Shown one piece after another: positions 22,910 to 31,272 of a DNA stretch of 40,503 nt; the stretch's first letter is position 1, and each line of letters opens with the position of its first letter. Origin of the DNA: Chthoniobacter flavus (GTDB taxonomy: Bacteria; Verrucomicrobiota; Verrucomicrobiia; Chthoniobacterales; Terrimicrobiaceae). The translations under genes and the position numbers were made by a program. The stretch is from the NCBI GenBank assembly GCA_945883435.1, contig CAMCXK010000026.1, forward strand, positions 1 to 40,503, given 5' to 3'. The notes under the pieces were generated by a model. It had not been told where the DNA came from, searched no databases, and saw nothing but the letters and a program-made list of their open reading frames with translations.

Positions 22910-25254
22910 AACCCACTCTCTGCATCCCGCTCGCCATTCTGCTGACGCTTTGCACGGCTTTGGCCCAGACCCCGCAAGTCCTTCCACCGGGCAGCCCGGT
23001 GACACCGTCGCTCAGCCAACCCGCGCCACCCCCGCCGAACGAGATGGTCAGTATCACGTTTCCGCGCAATTCGGTTCTCGACGTCATCTCGTTCTACGAA
23101 ACCCTCACCGGCAAGCGCATCATTCGCGACTCGAACCTCGCCGGGCAGGAACTCTCGATCATCGTCGCCAAGCCGGTTCCCAAAAAGGATGCTGTCGCCA
23201 TCATCGAAAGTTCCCTGCTCATGAACAACTACAGCATTGTTCCGGTGGATGGGGAGACGATCAAGATCCTGGGACCGAGCCGCGCACCACGCACCGAGGG
23301 ACTGCCCCTTTACAACGATCTGGAGGCCCTGCCGGAGGATGGCGACAAGGTGTTCAGTTTTTACAAACCGCTTTCCTACATCACGCCGGAGGAGGCCACT
23401 GCGGTCATTCAAGGCGTGGTTCAAATCAACGCCTACGGCTCGATCGTCCCGGTGCCGAACACCAACGCCCTCATCCTCACGGACAAAACACCGGTTATCC
23501 GCAAGGCGCTCGGGATTTTGTCCCTCATCGACGTGGAGCCTGCCCGTGTGGTGACCGAATTCGTCCAACTCCAGCGGGCCAATGCCGAGCGTATTGTCGA
23601 AATGCTGGACGAAATGTTCGGCACCGAGGAGGGCGCGAAATCCCCGGGCGGTTCGCCGCCTGCAAATCCCGCCAATGGCGAGGCCCAACCGCCCCCGGCG
23701 CAAGCCGCTGCGCAGGGAGGACCTTCCCAGTATGAAAACCGCCTGATCGCCGGCAAGGCGCGTTTCCTTGCGGACAAGCGCACGAACCGCGTGCTCGTGG
23801 TAACGCGGGTGGAAAACTACCGCTACGTGCGCGAGGTGATTTCCCAACTCGACGCAGCGGGCAATTTCGAGCAACCGCTCACGCGTGTGCTGGATTACGT
23901 GCCGGTCAGCGATGTCTTCCCGGTGCTCAGCGACATGCTTTCCGATCCCGATTCGGAGACGGAGGGCGGCACCGGTCAAGGATCCCAAACCAACACCAAC
24001 CGCAATCCGTTCACCGGTGCGAATCAAAACTCCCAAAACGGACTCGGCGGGGGACTCGGAAGCAACAGCGGTGGAGGGATTGGAAAACCGGACCGCCTCA
24101 GCGATGAGTCGTCCCAAGGCACTCCCCAGTCGGTGACCATCGGCGAGATCCGCCTGATCGCGGACAGCAACGCAAACAGCATCATCATGTTCGGCCCCCC
24201 GGAGAGCAAGCTCCGCACCCAACAGATTCTCGACCTTTTGGACACCCGCCCGAAGCAGGTTTATCTCGCGGTGGTCATCGGCCAGTTGCGCCTTGGCAAA
24301 GACCTCGACTACGGCGTCAGCTATCTCATCCGCAACAAGGGATTCGAGCCGATCAACAATCTGCTCGGGAACAGCGATGCAAGCGGGGTCGCGGCCACCG
24401 CGCTCAGCCCGGGACTCTTCCCCGGCGGTTTTCCCAATCCGGCCAGCATTGTGAATCCCGGCTCGCTCACCCCGGGCCTGTCCGCACTCTCGGGCCTCAC
24501 GATTTACGGGACCATCGCCGACTCGGTGGATGTCTTCGCCCGCTTTCTGGAATCGACCAACCGCTTCCGCACCTTGTCGCGGCCGGTCGTCTACACAACC
24601 AACAACCGCAAGGCCACCATCCTCTCGGGTGAAAAAGTTCCCGTCCCCACCCAGTCGCTCACTTCGGCAACCGGTGGCGGTTTCGGAGCCAACGGCAGCG
24701 CGATCACCTCGAACATCGCCTACCAGGATGTGGTTCTGAAACTCGAGGTCATCCCGCTCATCAACTCGGACAAGGAGGTCAACCTCATCGTGGCCCAGAC
24801 CAACGACTCGATCAACGGCTTCGACAATGTCTCCGGAAACTCGGTGCCCCGCATCGCCACCCAGGAAATCACCACCAGCGTCCGCGTGCCCAACGGCTCC
24901 ACGATCGTTCTCGGCGGCCTCATCAAAGAGGAAAAGGACCGCGGAACGGACGGCATTCCCTACATTTCGGAAATTCCTGTCGTGGGTTCCCTCCTGGGTG
25001 GCCGCTCCAAAACGAAAATCACGAAAAACGAGCTTATCGTGATGATCCAACCGATCGTGGTGGATTCGAATGAGGACATGATGCGCGCCAGCGCCTACGA
25101 GGGGGACCGCACGCCGTTGGGTTCCGATGGACGCGAAATGACGGCGCCCATCGCGGAGCAGTCCCGCCCAGTGGCTCTTTGGACACCCACGCCGCAGGAG
25201 CCGAAAAAGCCGAAGAAAAAATGGTGGCCTTGGAGCAATGATCAATACGACTGA
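22906..25254 (+). CDS. gspD: Type II secretion secretin GspD
   Basis: This outer-membrane secretin of 782 residues has a signal peptide ending in LCTALAQ (no lipobox Cys). N0/N1-type ring domains start at VSITFPRNSVLDVISFYETL. Further ring domains include VIQGVVQINAYGSIVPVPN and RFLADKRTNRVLVVTRVENY. A low-complexity Asn/Gly/Gln insert (about residues 355-395) separates these from the last ring domain. The secretin domain includes VYLAVVIGQLRLGKDLDYGV, RFRTLSRPVVYTTNNRKATI, GEKVPVP, and near the end VPNGSTIVLGGLIKEEKDR and PVVGSLLGGRSKTKITKNEL. The C-terminus is a basic/aromatic tail (PKKKWWPWSNDQYD). It starts in an ATGA overlap and overlaps gspE by 17 bases. Confidence 0.95.
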   Translation: MKPTLCIPLAILLTLCTALAQTPQVLPPGSPVTPSLSQPAPPPPNEMVSITFPRNSVLDVISFYETLTGKRIIRDSNLAGQELSIIVAKPVPKKDAVAIIESSLLMNNYSIVPVDGETIKILGPSRAPRTEGLPLYNDLEALPEDGDKVFSFYKPLSYITPEEATAVIQGVVQINAYGSIVPVPNTNALILTDKTPVIRKALGILSLIDVEPARVVTEFVQLQRANAERIVEMLDEMFGTEEGAKSPGGSPPANPANGEAQPPPAQAAAQGGPSQYENRLIAGKARFLADKRTNRVLVVTRVENYRYVREVISQLDAAGNFEQPLTRVLDYVPVSDVFPVLSDMLSDPDSETEGGTGQGSQTNTNRNPFTGANQNSQNGLGGGLGSNSGGGIGKPDRLSDESSQGTPQSVTIGEIRLIADSNANSIIMFGPPESKLRTQQILDLLDTRPKQVYLAVVIGQLRLGKDLDYGVSYLIRNKGFEPINNLLGNSDASGVAATALSPGLFPGGFPNPASIVNPGSLTPGLSALSGLTIYGTIADSVDVFARFLESTNRFRTLSRPVVYTTNNRKATILSGEKVPVPTQSLTSATGGGFGANGSAITSNIAYQDVVLKLEVIPLINSDKEVNLIVAQTNDSINGFDNVSGNSVPRIATQEITTSVRVPNGSTIVLGGLIKEEKDRGTDGIPYISEIPVVGSLLGGRSKTKITKNELIVMIQPIVVDSNEDMMRASAYEGDRTPLGSDGREMTAPIAEQSRPVALWTPTPQEPKKPKKKWWPWSNDQYD

Positions 25255-26944
25255 CGAACTGGTGGCCCTTGCGACGGCGGCGGGCTATCCCGACACGGCC
25301 ACCTGCGAATCGCTGGTCCGCGAGGCGGCGTTTGCGCAGCGCTCGCCGGTCGCCGCGATCCTCGATTCCAAACAGGTCTCGGAACCGGAATTCCTGCGTG
25401 CGCTGGCACAGCGCCTCGGCCTCCCTTGGCGCGAGGAGGCCGATGTCGCAGCCATCGAGGGGGTTCGCGACCGCTTTCCCGCACGCCTGGCCCTCGGTCA
25501 AATGGTGCTTCCGGAGCGGGCCGACGACGGCGGGGAACTCCACCTTCTCACCGCCGATCCCTTGGATTACGCCGCCTGGCAGGCGGTTTCCCAATATTGG
25601 AAGGGTCCGGTGCGCCCCGTGGTGACCACGCGCCGCCGCCTCCACGACATGCTGAAAACCACCTACGGCGTGGGCGCGGACACCTTTGAGGAGCTGCTGG
25701 AGGGTCGCGAGGACGACCTCCCCGGCGGCGCCCGCGAGGAGGTGACCGTGGTGGACGAGGACGACTCCGAGGCCTCGGTGATGAAATTCGTCAACCAGAT
25801 CCTCCGCGAGGGCTTGCAACAGGGGGCGACCGACATCCACTTCGAGCCGCTGGGACAGGACCTCCGCATCCGCTACCGCATCGACGGGGTTCTTCACGAG
25901 GCTCCCGTGCCCCAGCGCATCAAGATGCTCCAGGACTCGCTCATCTCGCGGCTGAAAATCATGTCGGGCCTGGACATCGCCGAGCGCCGCCGCCCGCAGG
26001 ACGGCCGCATCGCCCTTGAAATCGCGGGCCAACCGATCGATGTCCGCGTGGCCACGATTCCAAGCGTTCATGGCGAGAGCGTGAGCCTCCGCCTGCTCGG
26101 CCAGCAGCGCTTCGACTTCTCGGGTCTGGGACTGGAGCCCGAAAACGAGCGCACGATCCGCAATCTTATCTCGATCCCGAACGGCATCATCCTCGTCACC
26201 GGCCCGACCGGTTGCGGCAAGAGCACATCGCTTTACACCTTCCTGAGCACCCTCAACGTCAAGGAACGCCGCATCGTGACCATCGAGGATCCGGTGGAAC
26301 ACAAGCTCGACGGCGTCATCCAAATCGCGGTCAGGCCGGAAATCGACCTTTCCTTCGCCACGGCCCTGCGCAGCATTCTCCGCGGCGATCCGAACGTGGT
26401 CATGGTCGGCGAAATGCGGGATCTCGAAACCACCGAGATCGCCATCCGCGCCGCGCTCACCGGCCACCTTGTTTTCAGCACGCTGCACACCAACGACGCG
26501 GTGAGCGGCATCACACGTCTTCTGGAAATGGGTGTGGAACCGTTTCTGGTCGGATCGGCCGTGCGGGCCTTCATTGCCCAGCGCCTCGTGCGGCGGCTCT
26601 GCCGCCATTGCAACCAGCCCGCCCATTACCCGCCGGGAAAACTCACCGCGCTGGGCTTCCCGGCGGAGTGGGCAGACCGCGTGCGCCGCCCTTCGGGTTG
26701 CGAAAAATGCCGCGGCACCGGCTACTCGGGGCGCACCGCCCTGTTTGAAATCTGCCTGATGAGCAACCGCCTGCAGGAACTCATCCAAAAACGCGCCTCC
26801 GGGCCGGAGCTTCGCGAACTCGCCATGCGCGAGGGCATGGAACCGCTTCGCAAGGCGGGCTGGCAGGCGGTGGCGAAGGGCATCACCTCGATCGAGGAGG
26901 TCGTGCGCGTCACTACCAGCGAACTCGGAGTTCAGGACGAATAG
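25238..26944 (+). CDS. gspE: Type II secretion ATPase GspE
   Basis: This 568-residue cytoplasmic ATPase drives the secretion machine. N-terminal MshEN-like domain, then ATDIHFEPLGQDLRIRYRID. Walker A is GPTGCGKSTS near residue 322 (Cys where the other two paralogues of the window have Ser). Walker B region NVVMVGEMRD and His box HLVFSTLHTNDAVSG follow. The zinc-binding tetracysteine is CRHC...CEKCRGTGYSGR. All catalytic residues are intact. It is encoded between the secretin and the platform protein GspF, so it is the dedicated ATPase of this system, in contrast with the two paralogues at 8104-11495. It starts inside gspD, 17 bases before that gene ends. Confidence 0.95.
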   Translation: MINTTDELVALATAAGYPDTATCESLVREAAFAQRSPVAAILDSKQVSEPEFLRALAQRLGLPWREEADVAAIEGVRDRFPARLALGQMVLPERADDGGELHLLTADPLDYAAWQAVSQYWKGPVRPVVTTRRRLHDMLKTTYGVGADTFEELLEGREDDLPGGAREEVTVVDEDDSEASVMKFVNQILREGLQQGATDIHFEPLGQDLRIRYRIDGVLHEAPVPQRIKMLQDSLISRLKIMSGLDIAERRRPQDGRIALEIAGQPIDVRVATIPSVHGESVSLRLLGQQRFDFSGLGLEPENERTIRNLISIPNGIILVTGPTGCGKSTSLYTFLSTLNVKERRIVTIEDPVEHKLDGVIQIAVRPEIDLSFATALRSILRGDPNVVMVGEMRDLETTEIAIRAALTGHLVFSTLHTNDAVSGITRLLEMGVEPFLVGSAVRAFIAQRLVRRLCRHCNQPAHYPPGKLTALGFPAEWADRVRRPSGCEKCRGTGYSGRTALFEICLMSNRLQELIQKRASGPELRELAMREGMEPLRKAGWQAVAKGITSIEEVVRVTTSELGVQDE

Positions 26945-26950
26945 CCCGCC

Positions 26951-28186
26951 ATGCCGGACTTTTCCTACAAGGCGCTGAGTGCCTCCGGAGCCGCAACCAA
27001 CGGCACGCTGGCGGCCCATTCGAAAAGCGACGCCTACCGCCAACTCCGCGCCAAAGGCCTGCAGCCGGTTCACCTGACCGAATCGGGCACTCTCCCGGGC
27101 ACAAAAAAATCGTCCTCTCCCGCCGCCTTCGATGGTCCCCTGCCCCGTCTGAACACGACCCAGCTTTTGCATTTCACCGAGGAGTTGGCGGAATTGCTCG
27201 AGGCGGGCCTCAAACTCGAAGGGGCCTTGAAGGTGATCGAACAACGGCAGGAGAAGTCGGGCGTCCAGCCGATTGCCGCGCACCTCCGGCAAAAGGTCCG
27301 TGACGGGTTCAGCTTCTCGGCCGCGCTCGAGGAGTGCGGAAAAACATTCGACCCGCTTTACTGCAACCTGGTCGCCGCCGGCGAAGCCTCCGGGGCCCTG
27401 CCGCAGATTCTCAAGCGCCAGTGCGCCTACCTCACTCTCATCGGCGATCTGCGGCGGCGCGTCGTGTCCTCGCTCCTCTACCCGGCCATCGTGTTCGCCT
27501 CGGCGATCGTGCTCATGTTTGTCTTTCTCACCTTTCTGGTGCCTCAACTTTCCGTGCTTCTGGGAAAAACCGGACAGAAGCTGCCATTGATCACACGCCT
27601 GTTGATTTCGGTGAGTGAATTCTGCGGCCAGTGGTGGTGGGCGATTTTCGCGTTGATCGGACTTTGCGTTTTGGGTGCCCGTTTTTTTGTGCGCACCCCG
27701 GCGGGTCGCGATTGGTGGCACCGCGCCGTGCTCGACTTGCCGGTGGTGGGGCCTGTTTTAAGGGCCAAATTCTACGCCGAAATGCTTCAGACCCTGTCGA
27801 CACTGGTTTCGAACGGCGTGGCCCTCTTGCAGGGACTTCAGCTCATGACGAACGCCACCATGAACGTCTTTCTCAAAAACCTTCTCATCCAAACATCCGG
27901 CCTCGTGGGCGAGGGAACGAGCCTCGCAGGAGCGTTGCGCCGTGTGGGATTTTTCCCGCCTGTCATGATGGACATCCTGGCCGTGGGTGAACAAACCGGC
28001 GATATCGCGGCGTCCCTGGAGCGCGCGGCCAAGCGCTTCGACCGCGACCTGACCACCCGCATCTCGCATCTGACCACCCTCGTTCAACCCGCCATCATCC
28101 TGCTTGTGGCGCTCTTTGTCGGCATCGTGGCCTACTCGATGATCGCCGGCATTCTCACCAGTGTCAGTTCGCTCAAGGCGCGCTGA
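26951..28186 (+). CDS. gspF: Type II secretion inner-membrane platform protein GspF
   Basis: This 411-residue platform protein has the two homologous T2SF cytoplasmic domains. The first (about residues 60-170) contains FTEELAELLEAGLKLEGALK and CNLVAAGEASGALPQIL; the second contains FYAEMLQTLSTLVSNGVALL and MMDILAVGEQTGDIAASLE. Spans are at VSSLLYPAIVFASAIVLMFV, WWWAIFALIGLCVLGARFFV and PAIILLVALFVGIVAYSMI. The N-terminal FSYKALSASGAATNGTL is typical. It is the last gene of the operon, six bases after gspE. Confidence 0.96.
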   Translation: MPDFSYKALSASGAATNGTLAAHSKSDAYRQLRAKGLQPVHLTESGTLPGTKKSSSPAAFDGPLPRLNTTQLLHFTEELAELLEAGLKLEGALKVIEQRQEKSGVQPIAAHLRQKVRDGFSFSAALEECGKTFDPLYCNLVAAGEASGALPQILKRQCAYLTLIGDLRRRVVSSLLYPAIVFASAIVLMFVFLTFLVPQLSVLLGKTGQKLPLITRLLISVSEFCGQWWWAIFALIGLCVLGARFFVRTPAGRDWWHRAVLDLPVVGPVLRAKFYAEMLQTLSTLVSNGVALLQGLQLMTNATMNVFLKNLLIQTSGLVGEGTSLAGALRRVGFFPPVMMDILAVGEQTGDIAASLERAAKRFDRDLTTRISHLTTLVQPAIILLVALFVGIVAYSMIAGILTSVSSLKAR

Positions 28187-28192
28187 CCCGCC

Positions 28193-28234
28193 CCCGCGTC
28201 CCGCGGGAATCCGGTTCGCGCTCCGGTTTTTCTT
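28193..28234 (+). terminator. Weak terminator candidate after the secretion operon
   Basis: CCCGCG/CGCGGG (28193-28207) forms a small hairpin. AATCCGG with CCGGTTT (28208-28229) forms a second stem with one mismatch, followed by TTTTTCTT. Placement after gspF is suitable but the stems are short. Confidence 0.35.
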
Positions 28235-28276
28235 GCCGCCGCCGGGGATGGAAGTTCCCATGGCGCGCGGATTCCC

Positions 28277-29290
28277 ATGAAACCGCCGGCCCACTGTCGC
28301 CTTGCCACATTTGGAGTTTTTTTTCTCTCGGTTCTTCTTTCATTCGCTGGAGCGACGAATGCCGAGCCCCTGGCATCGTGGGCTCCAGGCGGCGCGAAAG
28401 ACCGATTGGTGGCGTTTGTGGAGACGGTTGCCACGCCCGGTTCAACCGGATTCGTCACGCCGGAGGAACGTTTGGCCGTCTTTGACAATGACGGCACCCT
28501 GCTCTGCGAGCAGCCGAATTATGTGCAATTCCAATACGGGCTCGACCGGTTGCGGGAACTGGCCCCGAATCATCCGGAGTGGACGACGCTCGAGCCGTTC
28601 CGCTCCGCGCTGGAGTATCGCCTGACCGGGCTGCGCCGGGAGGATGATCACGCCGCATTTGCGGCCATCGTCGCCGCCACGATGGATGGCCTGCCGGCCG
28701 GCGAGACCGAGCAAGCCGCCCGCCGGTGGATCGCCAGCGCCCGCAATCCGGCGCTCGAAAAGCCGGTGCGCGGGACCACCTACGCGCCCATGCGCGAGCT
28801 TCTCGACTATCTGCGCGCCCATCAATTCACCGTTGCGATCGTCTCCGGGGGCACTTTCGATTTCATCCGCGCGTATGCGAAGGATTTTTACGGTGTGGAA
28901 CCAGAGCTGGTGGTCGGATCGCGTCCGAAGCCGGGATTTCAAGAAACCTCGCCCGGCATCTGGGACGTGGTGCTCCTGCCCGAGGAGGGAACCCTCTGCA
29001 ACGGGCCGGGCAAGCCGCAAGAAATCCTCACCCGTTTCGGGCGGCGGCCCATCCTTGCTTTTGGCAATTCCGACGGCGATGTCGCCATGCTGCAGTGGAC
29101 CACCTCCGGCCCGGGCCCCCGCCTGGGCCTCCTCCTCCACCACGATGATGCAGAGCGCGAGTTCGCCTATGACAGAGACTCCTCCGTCGGACGCTTGAGC
29201 GCCGGACTGGACCAGGCGCCTCAAAGGGGTTGGATCGTCGTCAGTATGAAAAAGGATTGGAAAACGGTGTTCGCGGACGACGAAAATTGA
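28277..29290 (+). CDS. Exported HAD-superfamily phosphatase
   Basis: This 337-residue protein has a signal peptide (hydrophobic FFLSVLLSFAGATNA, cleavage near residue 29). The HAD core has motif I AVFDNDGTLL (about residues 67-76), where the usual DxDGT is present. IVSGGTFDFIRAYA near residue 190 is motif II. The conserved Lys is likely in GPGKPQEI, and AFGNSDGDVAML supplies motif IV. It resembles the exported phosphoserine-phosphatase-like HAD proteins found in many Gram-negative bacteria, more than the cytoplasmic PGP type at 6627. It lies 90 bases after gspF. It could be periplasmic or a passenger of the type II system; the sequence does not decide. Confidence 0.88.
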   Translation: MKPPAHCRLATFGVFFLSVLLSFAGATNAEPLASWAPGGAKDRLVAFVETVATPGSTGFVTPEERLAVFDNDGTLLCEQPNYVQFQYGLDRLRELAPNHPEWTTLEPFRSALEYRLTGLRREDDHAAFAAIVAATMDGLPAGETEQAARRWIASARNPALEKPVRGTTYAPMRELLDYLRAHQFTVAIVSGGTFDFIRAYAKDFYGVEPELVVGSRPKPGFQETSPGIWDVVLLPEEGTLCNGPGKPQEILTRFGRRPILAFGNSDGDVAMLQWTTSGPGPRLGLLLHHDDAEREFAYDRDSSVGRLSAGLDQAPQRGWIVVSMKKDWKTVFADDEN

Positions 29291-29356
29291 GGCTGCGTTT
29301 GACTTCGCAGCGTCGCGGGATTTGATGCACTTTTCGGGAACGGGAACACGCTTCCG

Positions 29357-30142
29357 TCACTGCCCGGAGACGAATGCCAGGGGGGCACCGATCTGGAGCC
29401 GCCAGTGCTCCGGGCCATGACCGGCTGAAACGTGGCGTGTCACGGAAAAGTCGCGCCCGGCCCGCCAGCCCCCGCCGGTCAGCAAGGCCTCGAAATCACG
29501 ATGGTATCCCTCGTAGCATTCATCCAATCCGCGACCACCATACGTGAGGGCGATTCGGAGCCCGCCGGGTTGCGGGGCCGAGTCCCCCCAAGCCCGTAGA
29601 AACCAGCATGCGGCAGGAGGGGATTGCGACAGGTCCTCGAAGGAGGTTGACCAGCCCGCCACGCCGCCAAAAACCGACGGGTGGCGGCGCACGGTGTCTA
29701 TGGCATGCAAGGCTCCCAGCGCCGTTCCCGCAAGCACTCGTGCACGCCCGTGGCGTATGGTGGGAAATGCCGCATCGATGGCGGGCACGAGCACGGACAC
29801 AAAAAACTCTGTTCTCTCCCCCCCACCCTGCTCCGGGGAGAAATCGGCGAGGCCGGCCTGCGGGTCGCAGCCCGTGGCGACAAGAATCGACTCGGCCAGA
29901 CGTCCCCGTCCCGCCAATTCATCGGCCCAAGCGTCCATCGCAAGCCCGTGGCTCGCATCGCCAAACCACTCCGTGCCCCCCTCCAGGTAGATGACCGGGT
30001 AGGCGAGGCCGGCCTGCGTGGCCATGCTTGCGGGAAGGCGCACCCAAACGGGACGCTTCACTCCGGTCATCTCATGGCGCTTCCAAACCGCACCGTGGCG
30101 CCGGCGCGCGAGAAGGGCGGCAAATTCGGATTCTTCAATCAT
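29357..30142 (-). CDS. Esterase-like alpha/beta-hydrolase, nucleophile serine missing
   Basis: This 261-residue protein resembles the putative esterase (Fes/esterase D) family. MTGVKRPVWVRLPASM is followed by YPVIYLEGGTEWF, where the family has its YPVLYLLHG-type strand and oxyanion loop. FVSVLVPAIDAAFPT matches the E-L-x-P-x-I-x-x-x-Y/F segment. The nucleophile elbow, normally G-x-S-x-G-G, reads AGTALGALHA with Ala141 in the serine position. The histidine region at the end is SAGHGPEHW, so a histidine remains. No signal peptide is seen. This protein is probably not a serine hydrolase and may be a binding or structural member, unless another residue acts. Start ATG 30142 is the first in frame; a TTG two codons upstream is possible. 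It is divergent from the CorA-like gene, 75 bases away. Confidence 0.75.
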   Translation of the reverse strand: MIEESEFAALLARRRHGAVWKRHEMTGVKRPVWVRLPASMATQAGLAYPVIYLEGGTEWFGDASHGLAMDAWADELAGRGRLAESILVATGCDPQAGLADFSPEQGGGERTEFFVSVLVPAIDAAFPTIRHGRARVLAGTALGALHAIDTVRRHPSVFGGVAGWSTSFEDLSQSPPAACWFLRAWGDSAPQPGGLRIALTYGGRGLDECYEGYHRDFEALLTGGGWRAGRDFSVTRHVSAGHGPEHWRLQIGAPLAFVSGQ

Positions 30143-30217
30143 GGGCAATACGGTCTGGCGGCCGCAGGCGAGAGAATCGCATCGACGCCGGAGGGAAAAT
30201 CACGGAATTGTCACGCC

Positions 30218-31207
30218 ATGGCAACTGCGGGCCTCATCGACGAGTTGGCGCATCCGCCAGGCGAAGCGGCGGCCGGCGGTCTGCGCACCTACTACCGGAT
30301 CGCCGAGGAGGCCGGCGCCGTGGTGCGCTGCGACGCAGCGGAGGCCCAGATCATCGTCTTCAACAGTCCGACCGTGGAGGACGAGGCCGACCTGCAGGAA
30401 TTCTACAACATCGACTACCACACGCTGCAATCGTCGCTCGACCCGGACGAACTCTCCCGTCTCGAATTCGAAACCGACCACGCGGCCTTCATCTTCAAAC
30501 GCCCACGCAGCTTCTCGGCTGATGACAATTTTCTTTTGAAGCTCACCTCCACCGGCGTCTTTCTTTACGAGGACCGCCTGGTGGTGGTCATGCCGGACGA
30601 CGCCCCGCTTTTCGAGGGGCGCGCCCCGCTCCGCATTTTCTCAGTGCAGGATGTGTTCCTCCGTTTGCTCTACCAATGCATCAGCCACTTTGAAGGCCAT
30701 TTGAAAGCGATCAACATGCTCTCCGACTCGCTGGAACGCCGCATCATCACCTCGATGGAGACCCGCTACCTCCTCAACATGTTCGCGCTGGAAAAAAGCC
30801 TCGTTTACATCCTCAACGCCATCAACTCGAACGGCGCGCTGTTCGACCGCCTGAAAGCCTCCGCCACCAGGCTGGGCCTCGACCATGACCAGACGCGCAT
30901 CCTGGAGGATATCATCATTGAAAACCAGCAGTGCCTCCGCCGCTCGGAGATCTACTCGCAGGTCATCGCAGGCCTCATGGACGCACGGGCCTCGATCGTG
31001 AGCCACAACCTGAACACCCTCATCAAGCAGTTCACGATTTGGACGATCGCGATCATGCTGGCGAATCTCGTCATCGGGATTTTCTCGATGAATGTCCGTC
31101 TGCCACTTCCCGGGGAATCCGAGGTGTGGCCGTTTTTTCTCATCAATGTCCTTGCCGTGGGATCGGCCATTGCCATTTTCTGGATTTCCCGCGTGCGGAA
31201 ATGGTGA
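30218..31207 (+). CDS. CorA-like divalent cation transporter with SMN signature
   Basis: This 329-residue protein has a soluble N-terminal domain of alpha/beta type (about residues 1-150), a long helical stalk (FEGHLKAINMLSDSLERRI onward, to residue 270) and two C-terminal spans, FTIWTIAIMLANLVIGIF (272-289) and VWPFFLINVLAVGSAIAIFW. This is the CorA family layout for Mg2+/Co2+ channels. The signature at the end of the first span is FSMNV where CorA, Alr2 and Mrs2 have YGMNF, so the highly conserved Gly is Ser (residue 290); Met and Asn are kept. The change may alter selectivity. Start ATG 30218 is preferred although no Shine-Dalgarno is visible; the frame is open far upstream antisense to the esterase-like gene. 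Confidence 0.85.
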   Translation: MATAGLIDELAHPPGEAAAGGLRTYYRIAEEAGAVVRCDAAEAQIIVFNSPTVEDEADLQEFYNIDYHTLQSSLDPDELSRLEFETDHAAFIFKRPRSFSADDNFLLKLTSTGVFLYEDRLVVVMPDDAPLFEGRAPLRIFSVQDVFLRLLYQCISHFEGHLKAINMLSDSLERRIITSMETRYLLNMFALEKSLVYILNAINSNGALFDRLKASATRLGLDHDQTRILEDIIIENQQCLRRSEIYSQVIAGLMDARASIVSHNLNTLIKQFTIWTIAIMLANLVIGIFSMNVRLPLPGESEVWPFFLINVLAVGSAIAIFWISRVRKW

Positions 31208-31272
31208 GGAGCGGGAAGACGCGACCGGGTAAAAGAAGTTGAGATTCCCCTCCGGTTGGCAATCGTGGAGCC

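Noticed and set aside
22903-25245. 780-residue open frame antisense to gspD, and similar long antisense frames at 8083-9540, 14039-15943, 25034-27721 and 32085-34706
   Set aside because: They lie opposite confirmed genes, carry no family motifs, are Arg/His/Gly-rich and arise from the high-GC codon bias of the sense gene.
28193-28276. A small gene or riboswitch between gspF and the HAD phosphatase
   Set aside because: The gap is only 90 bases, with hairpins better explained as a weak terminator and no conserved aptamer pattern.
29681-30217. Upstream extension of the CorA-like frame
   Set aside because: It is antisense to the esterase-like gene and not membrane- or CorA-like; the family N-terminus begins at 30218.
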